Under the pieces are notes generated by a model. The model did no database searches and was not told the origin of the DNA. It worked only from the letters and a program-made list of their open reading frames with translations. This document shows positions 1-6,130 of a DNA stretch of 8,647 nucleotides, piece by piece (the stretch's first letter is position 1; every line of letters begins with the position of its first letter). The position numbers and the translations under genes are program-made. Origin of the DNA: CANHCC01 sp040381555 (lineage in GTDB: Bacteria; Bacteroidota; Bacteroidia; J057; RFSG01); assembly GCA_040381555.1 (NCBI GenBank), contig JBEIHC010000115.1:1-8647 (forward strand), given 5' to 3'.

Positions 1-229
1 ATTTAATTTAATTGGAAAAATCAGTCCATCTGGGCGGAAATTGGATCGAAATGACGATATTGGCGATTGGTTACTAGAAGAAGCGGGGGTAGCGCTAGTG
101 CCATTTCAAGCTTTTGGAGTAAAAGATGAAAATGGCTGGTTTCGCTTATCTGTTGGCGGACTCACTTATGCTCAAATTACCCCTTCCTTAGCATCTATAC
201 GTACCATACTTGAACCATGGGCTTCTTGA
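1..229 (+). CDS. PLP-dependent aminotransferase, class I/II (C-terminal fragment)
   Basis: This is the last 75 codons of a gene that begins before the window; the reading frame is open from base 2 and stops with TGA at 227-229. The fragment has the C-terminal pattern of aspartate-aminotransferase-like fold-type I enzymes: a helix with LLEEAGVALVPFQAFG, a loop, then GWFRLSVGG. The arginine of FRLS corresponds in this family to the residue that binds the substrate alpha-carboxylate. Members transfer amino groups between amino acids and 2-oxo acids using pyridoxal phosphate in the cytoplasm; the catalytic lysine would lie upstream of the window. The exact substrate cannot be told from this end, although aspartate/2-oxoglutarate type is the usual annotation for such tails in Bacteroidota. 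The next gene starts inside its last codons (13-nt overlap), suggesting co-transcription and coupled translation. Confidence 0.85.
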   Translation, partial: FNLIGKISPSGRKLDRNDDIGDWLLEEAGVALVPFQAFGVKDENGWFRLSVGGLTYAQITPSLASIRTILEPWAS

Positions 230-837
230 AAAATCTTTCAGTGCTACTGTTTGTAATGGTTTGCTGGGCTTGTGGGGAAGTTGCCCCAACAGAACAGGCT
301 GTACTACCAGATTCAATTGTGACAATTGGGTTAGATGACAGTGCCATTCGGGAGCAGAGTATGCAAGATCGAATTGCTCGGGGAGATACTTTGATTCTAG
401 ACCCAGAACAATTAGCTCTATTATTACCCCAATCTTTTTCTGGATTTATGCTGGATGATACTTCATCCCATTTTATTGAATTTGATCATAGAAGGATGTC
501 AGAGGCATTCAGTAATTGGAGTAAAGAGGAAGTCGATGTTCAACTTTCTTTAATTGATTATAATAGAAATCTACAGACTTGGAATGGACTCTGTGACTTA
601 TATCGTTCTACTTATGTTCAAGATTCGGAAGAGGAATTGTCTTTAGCTTGGGCAGCTGGTTTGGGCGAGAATTTTTCTTGGCTTTCTCATTTAAAAGGGG
701 AGCAGCATTATCGGCTGAGTATGGGATTTGGGTATCGGTATTTACTGACGATTGAGTGCAGCGGAATTTCGGATACCTCACAACTAAGGACTTTAATCGG
801 GAAGGCCGACTGGTCACAACTCCAACAAACTAAATGA
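217..837 (+). CDS. Small lipoprotein of unknown function
   Basis: A 206-residue protein that I cannot assign to a named family. The N-terminus is a lipoprotein-type signal: a short basic start (MGFLK), a hydrophobic core at residues 7-15, then C16-W-A-C19-G. C19 is the more likely lipidated residue, though the box (C-W-A-C) is looser than the usual L-A-G-C. The only earlier start candidates would remove this fit, so ATG 217 is preferred. After it come an acidic linker and a globular region. Residues 61-80 (LDPEQLALLLPQSFSGFMLD) followed by strands ending in LSLIDYN (111-117) resemble, from memory, other small Bacteroidota lipoproteins with an LP-x-GF/GY segment and a later DYN strand; this is an impression, not an assignment. 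It overlaps the aminotransferase gene by 13 nt and hscB by ATGA, so it is the middle gene of a coupled set. Confidence 0.8.
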   Translation: MGFLKNLSVLLFVMVCWACGEVAPTEQAVLPDSIVTIGLDDSAIREQSMQDRIARGDTLILDPEQLALLLPQSFSGFMLDDTSSHFIEFDHRRMSEAFSNWSKEEVDVQLSLIDYNRNLQTWNGLCDLYRSTYVQDSEEELSLAWAAGLGENFSWLSHLKGEQHYRLSMGFGYRYLLTIECSGISDTSQLRTLIGKADWSQLQQTK

Positions 838-1331
838 CAGATTACTTTGAATTAGTAGGGATACCGCGTCGATTTGGGGTGGATATTGGGGAATTGCGTC
901 GGAAATATTTACAGCTTTCGCGGGAGTTTCATCCAGATTTTCACACCTTAGCAGGGGAGGAGGCTATCCGAAAAATGGAAGAGCAAAGTGCCCAGTTGAA
1001 TCTTGCTTGGCAGAAATTGAGCGACGAGAGGTTGAGGTTAGAATATCTGATTCAATTGGAGGGGATTGCATTGGAAGAGCAGGTGCTTCCAGGTGAATTT
1101 CTGATGGAGATGATGGACTTGAATGAGCGCATTGAAGAAGATGGTCGTACTGAAGCTGTGGTTGAAGATATTCAATCAGGTCGAAAGGATTGTTGGGAAT
1201 CCGCCCTGTTATCTGCTCAGGAATACGATTTGGCTCAGGATAGGGAATCTCGAAGAAATGCCTTACAAAAGGCCTCAGTATCTATACTTTGCCTAAAGTA
1301 TTATGATCGGCTGAGGGAGGATTTTTCTTAA
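834..1331 (+). CDS. hscB: Fe-S cluster assembly co-chaperone HscB (J-domain protein)
   Basis: HscB is a J-type co-chaperone that binds the Fe-S scaffold protein IscU and stimulates the ATPase of its Hsp70 partner HscA, promoting cluster transfer in the cytoplasm. The 165-residue length fits the family (E. coli HscB is about 171). Residues 1-75 form the J-domain, beginning DYFELVGIPRRFGVD with the essential HPD tripeptide at 33-35 inside FHPDFH, followed by QSAQLNLAWQKLSD, the helix typical of HscB rather than general DnaJ proteins. Residues 85-160 are the helical C-terminal scaffold-binding domain, with LMEMMDLNERIEE a recognisable segment. There is no zinc-finger region, which argues against DnaJ. 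The ATG overlaps the lipoprotein stop (ATGA at 834-837), implying translational coupling. Neither hscA nor iscU is visible nearby, so this is a dispersed hscB. Confidence 0.92.
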   Translation: MTDYFELVGIPRRFGVDIGELRRKYLQLSREFHPDFHTLAGEEAIRKMEEQSAQLNLAWQKLSDERLRLEYLIQLEGIALEEQVLPGEFLMEMMDLNERIEEDGRTEAVVEDIQSGRKDCWESALLSAQEYDLAQDRESRRNALQKASVSILCLKYYDRLREDFS

Positions 1332-1368
1332 GGGGTTAATTTCCTTTTAAAATTAAAGCAAATAAAGA

Positions 1369-1400
1369 TTTGGCGGAATCCATTAACTGAATTACCTTTG
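1369..1400 (+). promoter_or_regulatory. Bacteroidota-type promoter for tRNA-Leu
   Basis: TTTG at 1369-1372 is followed after 20 nt by TACCTTTG at 1393-1400, a full match to the -33 TTTG / -7 TAnnTTTG consensus of the Bacteroidota primary sigma factor. Transcription would begin about 5-8 nt further on, almost at the tRNA 5' end at 1409, leaving a leader of only a few bases. The tRNA is therefore probably transcribed from its own promoter and not only by read-through from hscB. Confidence 0.8.
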
Positions 1401-1408
1401 TGCTCCCT

Positions 1409-1492
1409 GCCCAGATGGCGGAATCGGTAGACGCGCTGGTCTCAAACACCAGTGGGATTAAACCCGTGCCGGTTCGACCCCGGCTCTGGGTA
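1409..1492 (+). tRNA. tRNA-Leu (anticodon CAA)
   Basis: A complete class II tRNA cloverleaf can be drawn. The acceptor stem is 1409-1415 (GCCCAGA) with 1485-1491 (TCTGGGT, one G-U pair), and discriminator base A is at 1492. The D arm is GCG/CGC around GAATCGGTAGA. The anticodon stem is CTGGT 1436-1440 with ACCAG 1448-1452, loop CTCAAAC, anticodon CAA at 1443-1445, reading UUG leucine codons. The long variable arm at 1453-1467 has a GGG/CCC stem, as expected for leucine. The T arm is GCCGG TTCGACC CCGGC at 1468-1484. The 3' CCA is not encoded and must be added after transcription. Confidence 0.97.
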
Positions 1493-1500
1493 CGCAGGAA

Positions 1501-1533
1501 AAAGCCGCTGAGCAATCAGCGGCTTTGTTATTT
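1501..1533 (+). terminator. Intrinsic terminator after tRNA-Leu, probably bidirectional
   Basis: An 11-bp perfect stem (AAAGCCGCTGA at 1501-1511 with TCAGCGGCTTT at 1516-1526) closes a GCAA loop and continues into TTTGTTATTT. It starts 8 nt after the mature tRNA end. Read on the minus strand the same stem is followed by a run of five T, so it could also end the convergent gene whose stop is at 1551-1553. Confidence 0.88.
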
Positions 1534-1550
1534 CGGTTAGTTATTAACCG
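1534..1550. repeat. Small inverted repeat abutting the minus-strand stop codon
   Basis: CGGTTA (1534-1539) and TAACCG (1545-1550) form a perfect 6-bp stem with a 5-nt GTTAT loop, placed between the strong terminator and the stop codon of the RIC-like gene. No clear T-run follows on either strand, so it may only assist 3'-end formation or be incidental. Confidence 0.4.
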
Positions 1551-2297
1551 TTAATTCAGTCCTAATAATTTGTGCATTCTAGCAGAAGCCTCTTTTTCCA
1601 GAGCTTCTGCTTTATGAAATAGAACCAGTTCTTCTACTTGGCTATGTTCTCTTAGATTATTGTACAAATCTTCTAATTCGAACATCAGTATTCGAAAGGG
1701 TAAGGGATCTGTTTCATCGTATCTAAAATGATTGGTAAGTCTAGAGATGTCCTCGATATCTTCATTATCAGTCATGTGACGGGCATTCAATGATAGAATG
1801 CTTAAGTCAGGTAATTCCAATAGTTTTTGATTGCCTTTGTCGGCGACAGCTTCTTCTAGTTGATGGATGTAGGGGAAAATGATTTCTTCCTCTTGGCGTA
1901 GATGATACATGAAGTCAGACCGAAATTTATCAAAGAAAGAATTCAGCATCATTAGATGGGGGAATTCACCTCCAAACAATTGTTCATTTTTCTTGATATG
2001 GTAATGAATCATTGGAAGGGTTACCCGAGAGTGTGCATGATGGGTATGAATCAGATATAGGATAATGTGGCCACAATTGAATTGCTGAAAATCAGGTTGT
2101 GCAGGTTTATCTGGAGCGGTGAGGGTAAAATTGATTCGTAGAAGAAGTTTACCTGGGTCTAGGCGCACGCGTTTGCAGGCGTCCTCAATACTCAACTCCA
2201 TGCATTTGAAAATATCGACTCCATTTTGGAAGAGTACAGCTGCTAAGCGATAATTCCGTTCGAGTAAAACCTTGATTTTATAATCTCCCTGTATCAT
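1551..2297 (-). CDS. Hemerythrin-like di-iron protein related to RIC/YtfE/ScdA
   Basis: A 248-residue cytoplasmic protein with the two-part plan of the RIC (repair of iron centres) family, which carries a di-iron site and helps restore Fe-S clusters after nitrosative or oxidative damage. Residues 14-60 match the ScdA N-terminal domain in outline (NYRLAAVLFQNGVDIF...IEDAC), and residues 75-235 are the four-helix hemerythrin-like part. Likely iron ligands are H86/H87 (IHTHHAHSR), H132 and E136 (HLRQEEEIIFPYI), H174 (NARHMTDNED), and H218 and E222 (LREHSQVEELVLF). Two points differ from the classic family: the N-terminal Cys-Cys-Gly motif reads F30-K31-C32, and the segment that often carries VHG/VHA reads LFGG at 107-110. 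It may thus be a divergent paralogue with a changed role. The ATG at 2297 is the natural start. The gene converges on the tRNA-Leu terminator and follows the receptor gene by about 109 nt on the same strand. Confidence 0.82.
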   Translation of the reverse strand: MIQGDYKIKVLLERNYRLAAVLFQNGVDIFKCMELSIEDACKRVRLDPGKLLLRINFTLTAPDKPAQPDFQQFNCGHIILYLIHTHHAHSRVTLPMIHYHIKKNEQLFGGEFPHLMMLNSFFDKFRSDFMYHLRQEEEIIFPYIHQLEEAVADKGNQKLLELPDLSILSLNARHMTDNEDIEDISRLTNHFRYDETDPLPFRILMFELEDLYNNLREHSQVEELVLFHKAEALEKEASARMHKLLGLN

Positions 2298-2406
2298 TTG
2301 CTGAATTCTCTTGGGAAATTACTGAATCTCAAGGATAAGATAGGTAATTTCTTCAAAATCCACCTAGAATTTGGTTAGAATTTAATGGCCGGGGGGTGTA
2401 TCTAAC

Positions 2407-4824
2407 CTAAAAGTCCAGTCGATACCAAAAAAGGGGTAGTCGTCCCAGTTGATTTTGTTCCCTGAAGGGATTTGCAGAAGGATTTGCAGGGTCAGGCACA
2501 TAAGTCAATCCCAAGACATTTTTTCTGTTCAGAATATTCAGAATGTCCACCATAATTTCATGAGTGACTTTTGGGCGATTAATTCGATAACCGATTCTGA
2601 AATCCAAGCGATAATAATCTCTGAATTGTAATGAGTTTTGAAGAGAATCTATTTCCACTAATTCCCGGAGATAATCAGAGGCTGTTCGGTCTGCAGGTGT
2701 GTATCTTCTACCTCCGCCGGCAGTAGATTTAACTGCAATGGTTAGGGTGCGGTTTTTCTTTTGACCCGGATGCCATTCTTTTCCCCAGAGTAGATTCCAG
2801 ATGTATTGTCCATTCAAATCCGTTGGGCGATTCACCCCATCACTACCGGTATAATTAGACTCATATAGAGATAGGGTACTTAAGCCATACCAGCGTTTAG
2901 AAAAAGATTTACTCAGGGTGAATTCAATCCCGTAGTTGTTACCAGTCCCAGTATTGATTAGGGCATCTGGGAAGTATCGGGTGAAGGAAGTTCCCTGATT
3001 GAGTAGAGAGAATGAGGAAGCGTAAGGTAGAACGGGGACGCGATATTGTCTTTGATAATAGGATTCAATTCGAAGAAATAAGGTGGGATTAACCGTATAG
3101 TCATATCCGAGTACTGTATGGATACTTCGGGAGAATCCAGTTTGGGAATTTGGTAAATAGAATGAGCCATTTAGACCTGAACCTGAGCCTGGTTGGGGTT
3201 TTTGATTTGCATAAATGTACAGGGGCAATAATTGACTATGCAAGCCAGAACTCAGGCTAAGGCTGCTTTTGGGGCTTGCATACCATTTGATGCCTGCACG
3301 GGGTTCAATTGCAAAATCTGCATTGAGGGTAAAATACTGAGCATGCAAACCTGCTTGAATGACCCAATCGGGAGATGGTTTAAATTTCCATTGAGAATAG
3401 GCTTGAAGGAGGTAAGAGTCATCCTGATAATTGTTGCGATACTCCCAAGAATATAAGGGTTCGACGAAATTACTGTCCAGGTAATTCAGGTAAATTCTTT
3501 CTGCGATGATTCCGGATTTAACTGAATGCTTTGCTGAGATTTTGGTATTCAAACTACTATGAAGAGTAGTTTTGTGTGTGATGTAGTTGAAATAAACTTT
3601 GGGAAATAATCTTTCAACCTGGAGGCTTGAATCTCTAACGAACCTGTCATGATCACCAATTGCCTGTCCAGCGTAATGGGCAAGGCTTGTCTTCAGGAAG
3701 GATTTTTTCCCTATTGGGAGTTGATGCGTGATTCCGGACACAGACATCCGGGTAGTGAATTTTTGATCCCAGTCACTTTCAGAATATAAGTCCACCTCCT
3801 CTATAGGTTTGTCACTGAGCTTGATGTTTATTTTGCTATTTCCGGAGATGCTCCAGAGGGAGAATATACCTGCTTTGCCTGCATCTAGATTGAATTTGAA
3901 GGATAGATCTTGATAAGCGGGTACGGCATCGGTACCGATGGGCATGTTGAGTGTTTCGAATAACTGAAGGGTAGAATATCTATAAGCAAAGAGATACGAA
4001 GAGGAGTTTTTCTTAGATAGAGGCCCTTCTCCGGATAATTCGGTTCCTAGAACTCCCAATTGGGCGGAGAATTCTTGTTTTTCGGTATTGCCATTTCTGA
4101 GTCGGATATCAAAAACTGCGGCCGTAGCATTTCCATATTCTGCAGGGAAAGCGCCACTGAAGAAGTCAGAGGTCCCGAACATTTTGTTATTTAATAGGCT
4201 GATGGCTCCTCCGGTAGTGCCTGGTACGGCGAAATGATTGGGGTTCAGCACATCAATTCCTTCGATTCTCCAGAGTAGTCCTAAGGGAGAATTTCCTCTG
4301 ACGGAAATATCATTTCGGGAATCATCTGCCCCATTGACACCAGCGAGATTGGAAGCCATTCTCGCGGCATCACTTCTGCTGCCAGCATATCTTTCGGTTT
4401 CTTCCATTTGAAAAGAACGGGCACTGTTTATAGACATTTCATTTGAACCTTCCAGCCCTTCAGAATCTCTTATTTCAACAGTTTCTAATTCTAGGATAGA
4501 TTCTTCCAGTTCGATGAGGAGGATTAATTCCTTTCCAGAGTTGAGAATGAGGTTATTTAGGTCAATGGTTTTATAGCCAGGGTAGGATACTTTAAGCGAG
4601 TATCTGCCAACGGCATTGGGTTGAAAGCGAAAGTTTCCTTTTTCATCTGAAAGAATTCCTGTTTGAACTTTTGATTCAGAAAGTAGAATGAGTGTGGCTG
4701 AGGGCAGAGGCGATTGTGTTTCTTTATCAGAAACCTTTCCTCGAATTATCTGGCTTATTTGCGCTTGAAGCCTTATTGTGGGGATGGTTAACAGCAAAAA
4801 TAGAAGATTGTAAAATATTTTCAT
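2407..4824 (-). CDS. TonB-dependent outer-membrane receptor with carboxypeptidase-regulatory-like domain
   Basis: An 805-residue outer-membrane transporter expected to take up a large or scarce substrate using energy from TonB-ExbBD. Residues 1-21 form a signal peptide (hydrophobic core LLFLLLTI, cleavage after LQA). Residues 26-110 are the transthyretin-like carboxypeptidase-regulatory domain (IRGKVSDKETQSPLPSATL ... GYKTIDL). Residues 125-242 are the plug, with ISVRGNSP at 173-180, RIEGIDVLNP from 186, and PAEYGNATAAVFDIRL. The remainder is a beta-barrel of alternating aromatic strands ending in FWYRLDF, the usual C-terminal aromatic signature. The length and the lack of an adjacent SusD lipoprotein argue against a SusC glycan importer; the substrate could be a metal chelate, peptide or other compound and cannot be told from sequence. 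It is divergent from the thiolase gene. I saw no clear promoter in the upstream 124 nt on this strand and no convincing terminator after its TAG stop. Confidence 0.9.
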   Translation of the reverse strand: MKIFYNLLFLLLTIPTIRLQAQISQIIRGKVSDKETQSPLPSATLILLSESKVQTGILSDEKGNFRFQPNAVGRYSLKVSYPGYKTIDLNNLILNSGKELILLIELEESILELETVEIRDSEGLEGSNEMSINSARSFQMEETERYAGSRSDAARMASNLAGVNGADDSRNDISVRGNSPLGLLWRIEGIDVLNPNHFAVPGTTGGAISLLNNKMFGTSDFFSGAFPAEYGNATAAVFDIRLRNGNTEKQEFSAQLGVLGTELSGEGPLSKKNSSSYLFAYRYSTLQLFETLNMPIGTDAVPAYQDLSFKFNLDAGKAGIFSLWSISGNSKINIKLSDKPIEEVDLYSESDWDQKFTTRMSVSGITHQLPIGKKSFLKTSLAHYAGQAIGDHDRFVRDSSLQVERLFPKVYFNYITHKTTLHSSLNTKISAKHSVKSGIIAERIYLNYLDSNFVEPLYSWEYRNNYQDDSYLLQAYSQWKFKPSPDWVIQAGLHAQYFTLNADFAIEPRAGIKWYASPKSSLSLSSGLHSQLLPLYIYANQKPQPGSGSGLNGSFYLPNSQTGFSRSIHTVLGYDYTVNPTLFLRIESYYQRQYRVPVLPYASSFSLLNQGTSFTRYFPDALINTGTGNNYGIEFTLSKSFSKRWYGLSTLSLYESNYTGSDGVNRPTDLNGQYIWNLLWGKEWHPGQKKNRTLTIAVKSTAGGGRRYTPADRTASDYLRELVEIDSLQNSLQFRDYYRLDFRIGYRINRPKVTHEIMVDILNILNRKNVLGLTYVPDPANPSANPFREQNQLGRLPLFWYRLDF

Positions 4825-4887
4825 TTGTAGGTAGTAATTCTAGGAGTTGAAATTAGGAGTTTTAGGAGAATTGGGCTTTGAGATTAC

Positions 4888-4918
4888 TTTGATTTCCGTG
4901 GCATTCGCAGTATTTTTA
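4888..4918 (+). promoter_or_regulatory. Probable promoter of the thiolase operon
   Basis: TTTG at 4888-4891, a 19-nt gap, then TATTTTTA at 4911-4918 matches the Bacteroidota -33/-7 pattern at all but the last base of TAnnTTTG. It leaves a 5' untranslated region of about 25 nt before ATG 4949. It sits in the divergent region shared with the receptor gene. Confidence 0.5.
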
Positions 4919-4948
4919 CCCTCAGATTCAAATTAGCATTCAATAATC

Positions 4949-6130
4949 ATGAAAAAAGAAGTTTACATTGTTTCAGCTGTTCGTACACCGATCGGTTCAT
5001 TTGGGGGGGCATTAGCCGGTTTAAGCGCTACTGAATTAGGCGCTATTGCTATCAAAGGTGCTATGGAAAAAGCCAATGCTCCCTTGAATCATGTAGATGA
5101 GGTTTTCATGGGCAATGTGATGAGTGCTAATTTAGGTCAGGCACCTGCTCGTCAGGCTGCATTGAAGGCAGGTATTGCCAATACGACTCCTTGCACTACA
5201 GTCAATAAAGTATGTGCTTCAGGGATGAAGGCAGTCATGCTTGCTGCCCAAGCCATACAAAATGAAGACGCTCATTTGGTTGTTGCTGGAGGTATGGAAA
5301 GTATGAGTAATGTCCCTCATTATATTTCCATGCGAAATGGAATAAAATTGGGTCATGGTCAACTTACAGACGGAATGATCAAAGATGGTTTGTGGGATGT
5401 GTACAACGATGTGCACATGGGCAACTGTGGGGAAATGTGTGCGGACAAATATGGAATTACCCGGGAGGAACAGGATCAATTTGCGATTGAATCCTACAAG
5501 CGCTCTCAGGAATCTGTAAAGAATGGAAAGTTCAAACCGGAAATTGTGTCTGTTACAATTCCACAGCGTAAGGGAGATCCAATTGTTATTAGTGAAGATG
5601 AAGAGCCCTTCAAGGTTAATTTTGATAAGATTCCTACTTTAGGAACCGTATTCAAAAAAGAGGGAACCATTACTGCCGCAAATGCTTCCACTATTAATGA
5701 TGGAGCTGCTGCAATAGTGTTGGCGAGTAAGGAGGCTGTAGATAAATACGGATTAAAGCCTATTGGTAAAATTACTGCTTGGGCTGATGCCGCTCGTGAG
5801 CCAGAATGGTTTTCTATCGCACCTGCCGATGCACTTCCTAAGGCCTTACATAAGGCTAAATTAGACTTAGGGAACATGGATGCCTTTGAGATCAATGAGG
5901 CATTTTCTGTCGTCTCTTTGGCCAATAATAAATTGTTGAAGTTGGATGCTACTAAGGTCAACCAATTCGGAGGAGCAGTATCATTGGGGCATCCATTGGG
6001 ATGTTCTGGAGCAAGGGTTTTGGTAACCTTACTGAATGTACTACACCAGACTCATGGGAAATACGGGGCTGCTGGAATTTGTAATGGAGGCGGAGGCGCT
6101 AGTGCCGTTGTAATAGAAGCTCTGAATTAA
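4949..6130 (+). CDS. atoB: Acetyl-CoA C-acetyltransferase (thiolase)
   Basis: This enzyme interconverts two acetyl-CoA with acetoacetyl-CoA and CoA in the cytoplasm, either as the last step of short-chain fatty-acid breakdown or as the first condensation step of 3-hydroxyacyl-CoA synthesis. The 393 residues equal the usual length of biosynthetic-type thiolases. Everything needed is present: nucleophile C89 in NKVCASGMKAV, N316 in NEAF, H348 in GHPLGCSG and the second active cysteine C378 in GICNGGGG. These numbers coincide with those known for the Zoogloea enzyme. The N-terminal thiolase domain spans about 1-265 and the C-terminal one 272-393. The start ATG 4949 gives the canonical KEVYIVSAVRTPIGSFGG opening; no Shine-Dalgarno sequence is evident. 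The next gene begins directly after the stop and a 3-hydroxybutyryl-CoA dehydrogenase lies further on, so a short-chain acyl-CoA operon is likely. The alternative, a longer-chain 3-ketoacyl-CoA thiolase, is less likely on length and motifs. Confidence 0.95.
   Translation: MKKEVYIVSAVRTPIGSFGGALAGLSATELGAIAIKGAMEKANAPLNHVDEVFMGNVMSANLGQAPARQAALKAGIANTTPCTTVNKVCASGMKAVMLAAQAIQNEDAHLVVAGGMESMSNVPHYISMRNGIKLGHGQLTDGMIKDGLWDVYNDVHMGNCGEMCADKYGITREEQDQFAIESYKRSQESVKNGKFKPEIVSVTIPQRKGDPIVISEDEEPFKVNFDKIPTLGTVFKKEGTITAANASTINDGAAAIVLASKEAVDKYGLKPIGKITAWADAAREPEWFSIAPADALPKALHKAKLDLGNMDAFEINEAFSVVSLANNKLLKLDATKVNQFGGAVSLGHPLGCSGARVLVTLLNVLHQTHGKYGAAGICNGGGGASAVVIEALN

Noticed and set aside
1336..1356. 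TTAATTT...AAATTAA inverted repeat after hscB as a terminator
   Set aside because: The stem is entirely A/T, no T-run follows, and such repeats are common by chance in AT-rich DNA.
2298..2360. Possible promoter for the RIC-like gene: minus-strand TTTG (2354-2357) and TATCCTTG (2330-2337)
   Set aside because: The second box fits 7 of 8 positions, but the 16-nt gap is shorter than the usual 19-21, so I do not list it as a feature.
2407..4824. Receptor as a SusC-type glycan importer
   Set aside because: It is shorter than typical SusC proteins and no SusD-like lipoprotein or glycan-degrading enzyme is adjacent.
5219..5961. Long minus-strand open frames inside the thiolase gene
   Set aside because: They lie wholly within a gene with complete catalytic motifs and their translations resemble no protein family.
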